Positions 1 to 13,427 of a stretch of DNA of 64,000 bases are shown here, one piece after another. Under the pieces are notes generated by a model. The model did no database searches. It worked only from the letters and a program-made list of their open reading frames with translations, and was not told where the DNA came from. The position numbers were made by a program, and so were the translations under genes. Source of the DNA: Paralichthys olivaceus (lineage: Eukaryota; Chordata; Actinopteri; Pleuronectiformes; Paralichthyidae); contig NC_091106.1 of NCBI RefSeq assembly GCF_024713975.1, positions 10,023,001 to 10,087,000 of the forward strand, given 5' to 3'. How positions within the stretch are numbered: the first letter of the stretch is position 1; each line of letters starts with the position of its first letter.

Positions 1-502
1 AAATTAAAGCGACCGACAACTCATTTAATGCACTAGTGGTCTTGTCAGTGTTGTCTCAAGATAGACATGAACAAATCTGAATCTATCTGTAAGAAAAGGG
101 CTGCGACCATTTTCACCGCTGATTAATCTGTTGGTAATTTGTTTTGGTTAATCAGGAAGTCAGACACGTCAGACAGTATAGATGATCGAGATTAAGTATT
201 GTGCAAGATGATGTCTTCGTCTCTTGATTTGTCGAATGCAACAGATTTAATTTTTGTAGCTGGAGAAAAGTTATTTATAGCCTGTGGACTAATTAATTAA
301 TTGACTAATCTTGTCAACACTAACTAATACCCCAACAACTAATTTATACTATTTCCTGCAGCAAATCAGATGACTTCTCATGAATGAATTTTCCTTTCCC
401 CATCATTCCTTCCTAAATGGTTTTCCTTTGTGTTTCCATTGTATTTGTGTCTGTATGTTTTTTCCTGTGTCTCCTAACTCTCGTTGTTGTCCTTCTTTCC
501 AG
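1..502. other. unc5b intron
   Basis: AT-rich intron sequence ending in a pyrimidine-rich acceptor (AG at 501-502). I see no gene or clear repeat in it. Confidence 0.8.
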
Positions 503-3500
503 CGCTAGCTCCAGGTATGGGCGTAGCAGTCTACGCTGGTCTGGTGGTGGCCCTGCTGTTGTGCGTGATCCTGGCGCTGTGCGTGGGAGGGCTCGCTTAT
601 CGTCGCAGACGCCGCCATCTCCATGGAGACATCACAGATTCCTCATCCGCACTCACAACCGCTTTCCACCCCGGCAACTACAAGCCTCCCAGACAAGGTA
701 AACACTTCATTCAATTCATTTCTCTTTTTCTTTTAATCATTGTGTTTGTTTTCACAATCTTCTTCACAATTCATTTAATTATCACGCAGCTATCTATAGC
801 AGCTTTTAAATTAATTCTCTGTTATCTCCCCTCGCTTCATCATGTCTCCATTCTTTACTACATTACATTTTTTTTAATATTTTAAGCATTTGCTATGGTA
901 TCCCTTCTCTTGGTCTTGCCATCAAATATTAATTAGCATTAATCTGTTTCACTGGCATCACTCTCGGCGCTCTCTGTCCTGCCTGTGTCCTTTCTGGTGA
1001 TAAGCGAGCAGATCCTCTCTCCTCCTGCGTCCACAGATAACCCTCACCCTCTGCATCCCTCAGCTCCTCCGGATCTGACAGCCACAGCAGGGACTTTCCG
1101 TGGGCCGCTCTTCTCACTGCAGCACGTGGTGAACGACAGCCCCCACAAGATCCCTATGACCACCTCGCCCCTGCTGGACCCCCTGCCCAGTCTCAAAATC
1201 AAGGTGTACAACTCCGCCACACTCTCCTCCATGGAGCTCCCCGCCGACATGGTCATTAGCGACGGGGAGATCCTCAGCCTGAAGTCGGTGGGCACTGTGG
1301 GTAGAGAGCGAGACTACCACAGTCACACACTGTCCAGAGAGCCCGGGCTAAGCACCAGTGCCACCCTGGGTAACCTGGGAGGACGCCTCACCATCCCCAA
1401 CACAGGTAACTGTTGTTTCATGCACAAATGGGAAGATTCGTGTGCTCTATTGAGCAATGACGTGTCCACTTAGTCACACGTAAGACAAGAAAAGTCATGA
1501 CGCTTTCTGCCTTAGGTGTGAGTCTGCTGGTCCCCCCTGGCACAATCCCCCAGGGGAAGTTCTACGAGATGTACCTCATTATCAACAAGTGGGACAAAAC
1601 AACGTGAGTGCCGTCTGTTTCATTCATTTCCTTTGCAACCATGAAGCAGACTACAGCAGAATATCTCCCATGCAAGCCTTGCCTACTGTAAATCACATGA
1701 AGATTATTTGGAAGTTATCCCACTTGACTTGGATTATACACAGATATTTGACTAGATTAATTTCTTGCCAATTCTCTGGAAGTCTGATATTCCCTTTGTT
1801 CTTTTATAAATGAAGTGTGATTTTTTCTGCAACTGTTTTCCCTGTGTGTGTGGGGGGGACATTTACAGGCTACCCTCAGAGGGCAGTCAGACTGTACTAA
1901 GTCCTGTGGTGAGCTGCGGTCCGTCCGGCATGCTGCTGAACCGTCCTGTGGTCCTCACGTTGCCCCACTGTGCTCAGCTAGACACGCCCACACCTGACTG
2001 GACCCTCACACTTAAGACGCAGACGCACCAGGGGGCGTGGGAGGTCAGGCAGCTTAAAACTGGAATCAAATAATGGCGATCACGTTAGGCTGCTGTTGCG
2101 TCACTGAACCGTGCTTCTTTTTCAGGAGGTGCTGACGGTGGGCGAAGAGACTTTGTCGTCTCCTTGCTACCTGCAACTGGAGGAGGAGTGTTGTCACGTG
2201 CTCATGGAGCAGCTGGGGACGTACGGCCTGGTGGGTCAGTCCTGCCCTCCACAGCCCGCCTGCAAACGCCTGCAGCTGGCTCTGTTCGCCCCCCGAGCAC
2301 CGTGCCTCTCGCTGGACTTCAGCCTCAGGATCTACTGCATCCATGACACCCCGCATGCCCTCAAGGTACTGATTGTGTTGCTATCCTTTATTCTTCTAGT
2401 GTGTCTTTTTCTCCACCGATTAAGCATTGCACTTCTGTAACAGTACTGGACACGAAAAAAGAACCAGAATTAATGCAGCAGAGCCACCGATACTGTCTTC
2501 TTTTCTTCCACTCATTCTTCTTTCTTGTCAAAACTGGGCACCGACATTACTCAAAGTATAACTCGTCTGCCAACAATTCTGGTGGAGATTCAGGTGCGTT
2601 GAGCAAGTGGCAGCTAATGCATCTTTGTGCAGCAATTCTCAAAAAGAGGTGATCCAAACAAAGATTTTTTTTTTTCGCTTGTACCCCCAACTAAAGCTGA
2701 TTCAGTAATTTTTGACTGCTCTGTCTGGAGCCACAGAGGCTCTGGTGTCTGTGGCTTAGGAGGTAGTGCAGGTTATCCACCAGAAGATCTGCGGTTTGAT
2801 CCCTGGCTCCTCCACTCCGTACTGCAGTGTCCTTTAGCAAGACCTGAACTCCAGTTTGCCCCTGAAGGCTTTACTGCAGCGTGTGTATAGAAGCATTGTA
2901 TGAATGTGTGCAGCCGAATAGCCGACATGTTCTCCAGAACACAAACAACGCAGCAGGAGAGTCTCCACTAAGACGCATTCACAACACAGAAATCTCCAGA
3001 GCGTTCAGGTGAGGAGGAATGTTGCAGCAGGGAAAGGCAGGACGTGAGGCATTGATTAATCTGTGAAGATCATGTGCTTTTATAAACAGCACATCGACAC
3101 CAGCGTCTTTTAATTCCACACATGCTCTGGACACAACCAAGGAAGCATTAACAGACATACATTGGTAAATAATAATTCAATTTAAATCTGCACTAATTTA
3201 AAATTGTCTGTTGTAGCTGGGTCTCTATGAAAGAGCTTGGTTTGGTTCTATAATGTCACAAACAATCTATTAAATCTATCTAAATGGTTAAAAAAGTTAA
3301 GAAATCCAAATAAAAGAGCAAGATCAATCCTCGCAGAGGACCTGGACATGCAAAACCAATACTACAAAAACAAGTACTACATGAAATATAATAAAATAGA
3401 AGTATAAATAGAAATGTGAAATCGAAGCGTGACACATGATAATAACAGTAAAAGTTAATATAGCTTATTTCCATAGTGGTTCAGGGATATAGAGGATCAG

Positions 3501-6500
3501 CCTCCCGTCCAAACTGATCCTGCAGATTCTTCCTGTTTCTAAAAATTACATTCTGGGGGCGTCACATGTTGGATCTTTCCTGTCCCAATAGAAGCCTCAA
3601 AATAGCACAGCACAATACAAGCTCCATACCAAACAACAAAAGAGCATCCAGTCAAAGTTGGAATGACTGACGTTAAATATTTTCCCTCTCCCGGTCCCTT
3701 TTGTGTGAAGTGTTCACAGACCAGCCGGGGTAGTAAACATGAGCGTGCCGCGTTCAGTTCTACTGGCATCAGATCACATGGTTCCTGGCTGCTAGAGTTT
3801 AAACAGCTTTCAGACTGTTAGCGCTCACACATATCCATTTGGGGATGCCGACTCCGGGAGTGCACGACACATTTTAATTAAGCATTTGAGAAAGTATGCT
3901 CTCCAATGTGTTAGAATTATAAATCCATAATAAAAGTGATCGAATGTGCATGTTTCTAAAAGCCCGTCTTCTCCTCTCCTCTCCGCCTGTGCAGGAGGTG
4001 CTGGATTTGGAAAGGAGTCTGGGTGGAGTTCTGCTGGAGGATCCCAAGCCGCTGCTCTTCAAAGACAGCTACCACAACCTGCGCCTGTCCATCCATGACA
4101 TTCCCCACACCCACTGGAGGAGCAAACTACTGGCCAAGTACCAGGTAACATAATGCACCAGAAAAAACACTATATGACACTCAGTAGTGCTCATAAACCT
4201 CCGTCAAGGCTTCACAGTTGCCTAAAATTTGACCTGCACCAAATTTCTGTGGTGGTTTGGTTAATTGAATCGGTTAAATTAATTAAGCAGCTCATGTCCA
4301 ATTTTTCTATTGTGACAAAGAGGTCACATGTATTTTGTGTGTGACGATTTTAAGATTAAAATTATATTTTCTTATTATTATTCATGAAATATGGTTGGCA
4401 TGTTACATGTAATATAGGACATGTTATTTAAGTAAGTAATGTGTTGAATAAGTAAAAACTTTAGAATTAGCTGGCTTATGCACATGCGCCAAACATGCAC
4501 ACGGCTGTTTTGGAAATGTATGTTATTATTAACTTATTACCTAAAGGTATAGGTAAAATGTAAAATTAAAAATTAAAAAACATCCCTATCTCTCTGTTAA
4601 ATAAAGTGGGGGAAACTATCCTGGATTTTTATGGAAATCCATTCAGTTGTTTTTGTGTAATTTTATTCACAAACCAACCAACACATAAACAGACAGGGGT
4701 TAAAACTGATGTGTATTGTAGGTCTGGAAGTGAGCATACGGCCTCTATTTAAATACATTACACATCATCAGAAGCTTAAAATTTGTATCAATGGATTGTC
4801 AGTGTTACTTATAAATTAACAAGCAAGACGTCCTGTTTTCACTTGAGCAGAATGGTTTATTTTCTCAGAGAAAACAGCCTGTGGACTTTATAGAAGTCAC
4901 TGCTGTTGTAAACATGGAAACTCTCTGCTGCAGTCTCTTGGCATCAGAACTGAGATTGCAGTCGGAACCTTCTCTGAATAAACAAACGGCCAATCTGATA
5001 GTGTTTCTAATTTATGGACAGTGCGCTTTAGAAATAAATTGTGCTCTGACACTTCGAGACCCAGTTGCTGGAGGCACCCAGAACCAAAATAAAAATAGTG
5101 CACCCTCCTCGAATGGAAACAGTGTTCTAGATTGTTCGCTGATTGTGCTGCTCACGTAGGACGGAGGCTCTTTAATCACCACGTAGACACTTTTGTCCAG
5201 ATTCTCACTTTACCACTTCTCTTTTATGTGACAGGAGATCCCGTTCTATCACATTTGGAGCGGCAGTCAGAGACCTCTGCACTGCACCTTCAGCCTGGAG
5301 AGAGGCAGCCTTGCCGTGTCGCAGCTCACCTGTAAGATCTGCGTGCGACAGGTGGAAGGGGAGGGACAGATATTCCAGCTGCATACAGACATCCAGGAGG
5401 TAATGGCTTAACAGCTAAGCACAGATCTAGAAAACTGCTATATGAAGCCACACAGTTGTTCCAAAAAGCAAACGAGACAAACCTCCCTGTCGTTTCCAGA
5501 CTTTACCGCCACACTCGCCCCTCCCCTCAGGAGGCACCTGCCTGCCCTCCTCCCAAGTGGGACCCTATGCCTTTCGCTTGCCTGACTCCATCCGCCAGAA
5601 GATCTGTGCCAGTTTGGATGCACCCAGCGCTCGCGGGTGTGACTGGAGGCTACTGGCACGCAGTCTGGGCTTTGACAGGTCAGATCAGCCTCACAGGTTT
5701 AATGTGTGAAAGGCAGCATGGTCAGGCTAGCAGTGATAGATCTGTGTCACGTGTCTAAAGTTTGGTGTATGGGTCACAATTTTAAAAAGGGCTTGAAGTT
5801 GGGGTTGATGTGTGATATAACATTGAGCACAAATCACATACAGGCAACTGTAATAAAATAGTTATAAACTGATAGAACTGGAAGGAAGCTTGATTTTAAG
5901 CTTGGCTTAAAATAATCATTGAATAAATTCATTTTTACAAAAATTATAAACTTTGCATCCATCCTACCCCGTTTATCTACAGTGATTTTAATGTCAATGT
6001 TTTTAATCAAATTAAACTGATTTTTTTTTTATTACTGTTCAGATATTTGACTCTATAACTTATCAAAATAAAAGCTCTGTAATTTAGCCCAATATAAAGC
6101 ATGACAGCAACTGACCAAACGTTTCGGTTTTACTTTGAAGACAAATTGCTTAACAGGAAGTGATTATATGAATGTTGTTGCTTATTATCTGGCGACATGA
6201 AAGTTCACTCCCCCCCACACACACACACTACAGAGCTACAGAGTGTGACTGGCCTGATGATTTAAATTGTATTAATGTATCTCATATTCAAAACCAAACC
6301 CAATTCTACACTCCACTTCATTGCACCATTAACAATACTCATGCCTGATGTGAAGCTGATCAGATGAAGATATGTGTTCCTCATACAGCCATTTGCTGAA
6401 CTAGTGGGCAGATATAAGCAGATATAATAGTTTCAAAACTGAAGTGTAACCACCAGCAGTGTTATAACAAGTATTAATGACTGTAAATGTTCAATAATAA

Positions 6501-6726
6501 GGGAGAGGCTTCTTTTTGCCCTTTTCTTCATACAACTCCTCTTGTCTTTCTTCTCCTCAGGTACTTGAACTATTTTGCAACAAAGCCCAGCCCCACAGGT
6601 GTTCTACTGGACTTATGGGAAGCCTGTCACCAAGGTGACGCAGACCTGGTCTCTCTGGCGACTGCGCTGGAAGAAATGGGCAAAAGTGAAGTGCTAGTTG
6701 TCATGACAACAGATGGGGATTGTTGA
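503..6726 (+). CDS. unc5b: Netrin receptor UNC5B, 3' exons (partial)
   Basis: Single-pass netrin receptor for axon repulsion and vascular guidance, also a dependence receptor. Nine coding exons are visible: 503-697, 1037-1405, 1516-1603, 1869-2043, 2126-2365, 3995-4144, 5235-5399, 5500-5678 and 6561-6726 (TGA at 6724-6726). All junctions are GT-AG with matching phases. In order they encode the transmembrane helix and an Arg-rich stop-transfer, a DITD caspase-type site, a juxtamembrane linker, the ZU5 domain (from 1516), the UPA domain and a C-terminal death domain ending in TDGDC. The ending and the ZU5/UPA text match UNC5B rather than UNC5A, C or D, and slc29a3 next door agrees. The Ig and thrombospondin exons lie left of the window. 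For exon eight the acceptor at 5498-5499 was chosen over a nearby CAG at 5528-5530, because only the former keeps the frame. Confidence 0.95.
2740..2905 (+). repeat. tRNA-derived SINE-like element
   Basis: This piece of an unc5b intron has a tRNA-like internal pol III promoter. An A-box-like TGGCTTAGGAGG starts at 2752 and a B-box-like GGTTTGATCCC lies at 2793-2803. The spacing of about 40 bp fits a tRNA head. The text after it resembles a repeat I recall as widespread in teleosts. The ends are approximate and the family is not assigned. Confidence 0.6.
4185..4710 (-). repeat. Dispersed repeat family R1, fragmented inverted copy
   Basis: The block near 4611-4705 is the reverse complement of the start of the copy at 9310-9650 (the part about acacaaaaacggatttccat and the caaacaaac run). 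The block near 4190-4260 looks like the reverse complement of the family's other end. The middle has diverged or been replaced by AT-rich DNA. The copy lies in an unc5b intron. Confidence 0.55.
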
Positions 6727-9260
6727 TTGGGCACGGAACAAGAGAGCAAACAAGACTTCTCTTTTTTTCTTTCCTTTTTTTTTTTACTGGCGTGATGAAA
6801 ATAAGAAAACCTGCCTATGAATATGCACACCCTGCGAGTTTTTGGTTTTCACACGTACTGCGTTACCTCTGTCTCATCTCGCTTTCTCTCCACTGGCCAC
6901 TGATCAGCCACCGTAGCTGCATCCACCATAATCCATCTCCATCCTCAGATAACTGATTCAGCTTGAATCCACCAAAGCAATGTTGCATATGCAAGAGTTA
7001 AAAGTCTGAGGGTAACAAAAGTATAAAATAAGTGTGAAGTCACCTGTTGGTGTTATTTCATGACACTTTTCTTTTATATAATACAAAATAATCCATGTAT
7101 TCAGCACGCACAATAACCCAGTCAGACAAATGCTATCATGGGATCACCCAGGTTTCAGTGGCAGCATGAAAGTGCATGATTTATCCACCATCTCACCTCA
7201 TGGCAGGGGCCTTTGTTTTCTCCACTGTCGCTCTGTGTGAGCAGTGAATGACGGGCAGCACCGACCCGTCCACAACCCCCTCAGGCTACAGATGCACGTG
7301 GACAAACTGGTCATTAATCGCCTTTGAATGAGACATCCTGGGATTTCCGGTTTAACTGCTTCAACTGTCAACAAATCGTACGAGCGCAGAGCTCTCGAGG
7401 TTCCAGACCTTGAGCTTAAAGCTTTGGGCTGATTTTTTTTTCTTCTAAACAACAGGTGCCTCCTCTTTGTGGTGGGAGGGCGAATTCTGTTGATGGAAGT
7501 GTGTTTTAAGAATTGGTGGATAACTCAACCGGCTGACTCTTTATATTGTACAGCACCAACAAATGCCTCAAAGCCTTGGCACATCTTTCCGACTCACTTG
7601 GGTGTTTCTCTTTCATCTCTCCTCGCGTTCCTCTATCGCGCTGCCACACTCCTCCGAGCTGTTGAGAATAAACTGCAGGAGAGCTTTCTGGTCATCTCTT
7701 AAAAGTTTCCTTTGGGGAACGCTCTATAAGTTATTATCCATTTGTGGATTTTTTTGTTTCCCATTGTCATTGCTGTCACGATATATAGACGCAGTTTTAT
7801 CATTTGTGCTTCTTTAGGCTACTGAGCTGCTGTCTTATTTTTTATTCTGCGGGCCAAATGGGAGACATAGGTGCACAGTGGATGTCTCATGTTTATTTGT
7901 TATTTTTAAAACTGTGCATCTATTCAAAAAGTAAAAATATGAAGTGTAAAACATGATTATAGGTGGTGAAATGTCAAATGCGGTCACTGTTTTCGATCGG
8001 CTTTTTGCTTTCCTGTGACTGAGTGCGGTTTCCACTGCTCAGAGATGAATATTGCAGAATAGATTAGCCTCGCTTTGTGTCAACTAGGCAGCGAGGGCCC
8101 ATCAAATTTACCTCAGCGCTAACTGAATCATGTTTCTATCTATTCTCTGTACGCCATTTAACTACATGTGTCCATCTGTCAACGTATCGCCATAATGCTC
8201 ATTATGTCTCCGTCCTCTTAATCTGATAACGCATTGTTAACCTCTTTACTAAGCCGCCTGCTTTGTGGTCAGGGCCCCTCAAGCTACTCGCATTATCAAT
8301 ATCGTTCTGTCAGTTTATTGTTGGACGGGAATTGAAAACGCTGTCGTCAGTAACATCATCGTCTTTACTTAATTTCTGTGTGTTATTGAATCTGTTTTCT
8401 CCCTGGAGAGCAAAAAAAGAAATAAAGTGTTCATGTCTTTGAAACCACTAAAACCAAAACACAGGCAGTATCCCTCCTCTCCAGCAGTGAGTCACGTAAC
8501 TGCTTTGTGTGAATGGACTTAAAATATACGTGTGTGTGAGAGTGTGTGTGTGTGTGTGTGTGGGCAGGTGGATGTGCAAATACAGTGTGTGCACACACTC
8601 AAGGTCTGTCATTTCTCTTTGTAAGTGCTATGCAAGTACAAAAGAAAAGCAAAGCATTTTGAATTATTTTGTTTCCTGGAATAGTAAATTCTATTTTTTC
8701 AGCCCAGGGCAATGACAGGGTTTTGTTTTTGTATCCTGAAGTGGTTTAACTGTGCTGATGGTAAATGTCTGTGGGAGAATCCTCCATCTGGATCCACCAA
8801 CGAAGGAAGAAACTACTGAGAAAAAAAAAAAGCACACGTGGAAAAAGAAAACTGGTGCAATGGCTACAACACAAGTCGTGACTAACACTATGAACTCGAG
8901 CCCTGCAGATCTTTGCCTGTGAGGAAATAAATCTGAACTCAACCAGTTCAGTACTTTGGATCCCTGAACTCTGCAGGACTATTTTCTTTCCTCCAATCTT
9001 GTTACAGAGACTTGGTAGCTGTAGACCACAGTGTTTATTCGTCCGGATTTCTTGAGTATCTGTCGGATTTTTCAGCCATAGCTCTGGATCATTGTGCTGG
9101 AACTAGGTCTGGATTCTACCTTGTTCCTGTGCAAGAGAAAACTTCAGCCTTTTGTTCAAGAAGTCAGACATTTTTACAAAAAAAGAAAAACAGAATCGAA
9201 TCAGTGACATTATTTTATCTCTGTAAAAAGTACCAATTGTAAATAAACGTCTAGCCTTCT
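6727..9260 (+). other. unc5b 3' UTR and downstream DNA
   Basis: The open frames here are short and unconvincing. The stretch holds an interrupted GT microsatellite (8530-8562) and several AATAAA signals. It is probably mostly 3' UTR of unc5b, but the true mRNA end cannot be fixed by eye. Confidence 0.5.
8421..8426 (+). promoter_or_regulatory. Candidate polyadenylation signal of unc5b
   Basis: AATAAA about 1.7 kb past the unc5b stop, followed by GT-rich DNA from 8530. A second AATAAA at 9242-9247 is an alternative. Confidence 0.35.
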
Positions 9261-9309
9261 TACTTGTAACTAAATACAATTTTTATGCAATAAATTATAT
9301 TTCTTAGTT

Positions 9310-9650
9310 TAACAACAGTGTTTGTTTGGTGGTTTGTGTGTTTGTTTGTGGTCAAGATTACACAAAAACGGATTTCCATAAAACTTGGTGGAAGGATGTG
9401 ATATGGATCATGTAGATCCAGGAATTTTTTATCACGTTTATTATCATTGAGAGATATCCTGTCTCTCATTTTCACCATTTTCCCTTAATGATTCATGGAT
9501 CTTCATGAAAACATCAGGCACATTCAGGTAACTGATCTAATCTATGAGTGTGGGAAATCTAGTTTAGCTTGATTGAGGTTAAGTTGAATGTTGGGCTGTG
9601 GCAGAGGTGTAGGGTGCACCTTCTAGTTTCTGTTTGTTGTCATTAAGGTA
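9310..9650 (+). repeat. Dispersed repeat family R1, longest copy
   Basis: The stretch begins with GTTTGTTT-type text. It continues through motifs including ggatttccataaaacttggtgg and attcatggatcttcatgaaaa, and ends near a purine-rich gcagaggtg. Partial copies of the same text occur at 4185-4710 and 28635-28745 (inverted) and at 38870-39010 and 43625-43770 (same orientation). I recall similar text as common in teleost genomes but cannot name the family. Confidence 0.6.
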
Positions 9651-10960
9651 AAACTTTTCTTACAAAAACCAAACAAATATCGGTGCAACTTCCAATATTT
9701 CCTGCTCCTTATCAGTGCAAGGTCACCGTTACATAGAGTCTGTGTTTTTATCAATTACACCTCATTTCCACGGAAAATTTAGAGCTGCTCAACCTGTCCC
9801 CTCTTTTTCTCACACCTCATTGGAAACATTCCCTGTAGGTCCATTTAGCTTTGAAAGCTTTTCCCTGGCAAGCTGTCGGGCCTTCAAATTAACAAGGTTT
9901 TACAGACACTAATAGTGGCCTTTGAGGTTCAACTCTGGGCCTTTAGATCTGACTTCAGCCTGTTTTTTATGAGTGCTGAATGTGTGGGGACTTATCAGAT
10001 GAGGCTCTTATATCGAGGACAAACATCCCAGTGAGTCATCTGGAGCGAGTGTGAGCTGCACTATGCCTTTGATGGCAGGCGACACTTTGCACCTGTGTGT
10101 GTGTCATCAGATGCACTGCTAATTGAGGACTGATGTGCCACCCTGCAGTGCATTACTGAATTCATCCCTTTATTCATGCAGTGGTGGTATAACAGCTGCT
10201 TCAGCCCCGCCCCTGTACGGCATGTTTCTGTTACTTTTTACGTGAATAAATCAACTGTGAGAACATGTTAAACTGATCTGAGAACTCACTGATGCCAGAT
10301 TATGCAAACACACACATTTTCATCACATATCCTTCTTCTGCATTATGAAATTACAGTGGTAGTCGACATAGCTCATCTAAATGATATGCAGTCTGCACTG
10401 ACACATTGAGTATCCAAGCTTTACACTCTAATGTTATGAATTCCCTTTGTTTTAGTTTTACAATACACATTCAGGGAGGATATATTTGGTTTTAGGCTGC
10501 AAAGAAAAAACAATTTGCAGTCGAGCACTTGTGCAGATTGGTCTTTCGCAATAAGATGCGTAGTTGCAGAGGGGAAAGAGCAGTTAAGCAGCTGTGGGTT
10601 AGAAAATGTCTCCATGTTTGGACAGTGTCTCATTTAATTAGTTCAGTGGTGTCCACTCGTGTTACTCAGAGATCTGGGAGTCTGCGCTTTATCATTCCAG
10701 CTGAGCACAAAATCATTTGATGTCATGTTTCACAGCGAAGACTTGTTGTTTTACTCTTTTCACAGGTTCCTGTAAATATGTTTATAAAGCAGAGAGGTGC
10801 AGTGATTGGTATTTAACATGCTGCCCTCTAGTGCCCTCCACTGGTAAACATTAGTGCTGCACACCCATCAACTGTCAGTGGGCCTGTACACAGAGTGGTA
10901 CAACCATAGACTGTGTGTAAAGATCAGAACTGTCCCTTCATGTTCCTCCAGTTAAATCCC
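9651..10960. other. Intergenic, no gene seen
   Basis: Between unc5b and slc29a3. Only short frames without family resemblance and no strong repeat seen. Confidence 0.6.
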
Positions 10961-11518
10961 TGACCTCCTCCCCTGCTCCGGTGTTCGAGCCCCAACACAT
11001 TGACTTTATGTGTGACTTCTGGGGGGAGAGGTGATAGACAGAATTCACCAAAGACTGTGGTTGAGGTTCACACAGTGTTTGATTTGCACGATGTGGTTAT
11101 GACGTGGTTTACACTATGGGGTTAGAAGCGGATGTTTCGCTGACACCCGGAAGTTCTCTGTGGTCGGAAAATGGTGTAAATAAACGAACATCGAGAGGTG
11201 CAGAAAATAATTCTCACGACTTCTTTATCCCATCGACTCCTACAACATGCCATACAAAACAAGTTTTATATCTGAGTGTGTTTTCAGATTAATAAAAGAC
11301 AAACAAAAGATATCAAAAGAAAATCCCTGAGACATTTCTCACGAAGAAACTTAAAAAAAAATGCTTTACATTTTATTTTTAACCATTAGATTTGTGCATA
11401 TCTCACAAATCAAGCTTAAGATCTGTATTTAGATCGAATCAGAAACCACACAAATTTCAATATAGAATAAGTAAACCCAACAAATATCATCCTATAATAA
11501 GGACAGTTTCTCGTGGAT
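10961..11518 (+). repeat. Direct duplication D, copy 1
   Basis: Matches 13428-14009 over most of its length. Shared landmarks include a block around aagcggatgtttcgctgacacc, a block around cgaacatcgagaggtgcag, and a block ending in aaggacagtttctcgtgga. Small insertions and deletions separate the copies. There is no coding content. Confidence 0.8.
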
Positions 11519-12150
11519 ATGTATGTTTTAAATTCTGTGTTTTTAACTTTTTTTGGTTTAGTGTGTGTCTTCATTTCATGAGCTTTGTAGTAGCAAAAGC
11601 ACAAACGAAAAACTAATTTGGACTCAGTTAAGTCTCGACTATTTACAATTCTATCTCTAAAGGGGTAGCCCATTCATGTCACATACATTTTTGGTATCAG
11701 ATATTTTTACAGAATTTGTATGTCATATTGCAACCTTTTTTTTTTTTGCCTTTTCAGCAGGATTCTCAATAACTGTTTGTTTGTAGAAATCACTATCATC
11801 CGCATATTATGTAAATAACAATTTAGCATTAATTGTTCAAGCAATATCGACTCCAACTATAATTGAATAAACTTATTTTTACTCAACTCCGCTGTACCGA
11901 AAATAAAAGCTTCCGGCACCGCTTTAATTTTGGAAAGGCTGTACAGGAAAAAGGGCAAACTGCTGATAATAAAACCTTTTCAGGTTTGTGGGTCTGGCTT
12001 TCAAAATAATAGAAGTAAGTCACTTTATATTTTATTTTGATTTCCAGAATCCACTAATTCTTTAACAAAATAAATCACTTTATAATCACGATGGTTCAGT
12101 TCTGTGAAATATACGTTTTTAATCAGTCTTCTTTAGATTTGTGCAGAGGA
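11519..12150. other. Intergenic, no gene seen
   Basis: AT-rich DNA upstream of the presumed slc29a3 promoter, without recognisable genes. Confidence 0.6.
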
Positions 12151-12199
12151 CGCTGTTATTGTGAAAGACTTGTACCGGATATGTCACTGTTGTCACTGT

Positions 12200-12316
12200 C
12201 GGGGCTGGAGAGTCAGCTGACCAGAAAACAGAGTCAGGTCGTGAAATGGATTTAAATGTCAGTGTAAGTCTTCACGAAAGGACAGAAACAACACACAGCT
12301 TCCCCCCGACACACAG
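12200..12316 (+). promoter_or_regulatory. Probable slc29a3 promoter and non-coding first exon
   Basis: A consensus donor, CAG|GTACGT, cuts after 12316. The next strong acceptor in the right context is TTTCGCAG at 14450-14457, whose exon carries the slc29a3 start codon. The DNA just upstream includes a GTCAGCTGAC palindrome at 12212-12221. The start of transcription is not visible, so the left end is arbitrary. Confidence 0.45.
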
Positions 12317-13289
12317 GTACGTTGATATTTTACGTATTTAAGTCAAACAGCTCGGTTTCGTAAATTTGTGCCTCAAAGCGTAAGCTAGCTTAGCTTCTAA
12401 TTTTGGAAAAGCAGTTTGAACATCACACTAAACAAATAAACCTCCACATGTGTCGCCTGAGGATCATGACATCGCAGACTGCGGCGGAATTAGCGCAGTT
12501 TTTAGCGTTAAAGGGTGTTAATGGAGTAAGTGAAAGCAGCTGTCTGCGGGGATAAGGATCATACTTCCCTGATCCAAACTGACCGGTGTGGTTTGAGTGT
12601 TTTCACGTCGTGTAGCTACATTTCCTTCCACTGATTATCTGGCTGAGCATCATGTGAATACTGGTTCCTCATTAGTGATGCACACGATGCCAGATCAGCG
12701 TTTTTGTTGTGTTAGTCAAACTTTCACCGCCTTGAATAGTGCAAACTAATGACATCTTATTGTGCAAGAAAGTCTTGAGCTTCTATTTCTATCCCGTCTC
12801 GTGTCTGCACCACCCCAGTCAGTAATTTTCAACATGTGAGGGTGTGGAAGAGACGCAGGATCAAACTGCTGTAATTGCAGAAAGTCAGTACATCAACTCA
12901 AACAACCTTAATAAAGGACATGCGGTTGCATTAACTTCCAAGAATAAACTGGTGAGTGAGAACGGACAGTCCTGTGTGAGAGCAGCGGGTTCACATCAAC
13001 ACGCTGCTGCCAAATACTAATGATGATTAGTGATAGCACATTGATGTCACATTCCTGCCACTGTTCAATCCTGTATCTTTCTGATCCCTTTGTAAACAAC
13101 AGTGTGACATGTTCTGTGTAATGTGCTGAGCTTGTAACACATGTGTGAAAACATATTAAAAATACATGTTTGTTTCCCCAGAGGTTAATTATCACTCTTA
13201 CATTGTAGCGTCACAGGATCTTAACATCTGGACTGATCTCTACCAGCTACAGTTTGGAAATATTTCCAGACTATGGCTTCAGATCAACA

Positions 13290-13390
13290 ACAGTCTGGTC
13301 TGGACAAGCACAAGTAAAAGTAAGAATAATCCAAACCCTGTGTTTTGCAAAAGTAGTGCTCAGCGAAATAGCCAAAGATTATTACAAGAT
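13290..13390 (+). repeat. 101-bp direct repeat, copy 1
   Basis: Repeats at 14010-14110 at a constant offset of 720 bp with only a few mismatches. The two copies bracket copy 2 of the larger duplication D. Confidence 0.85.
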
Positions 13391-13427
13391 AAAAAAAAAA
13401 AAAGCTCTTTACTATTACTGATTTTGC

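Noticed and set aside
5528-5530. CAG acceptor for the unc5b exon at 5531
   Set aside because: It breaks the reading frame; the acceptor ending at 5499 joins in phase and yields the UNC5B text.
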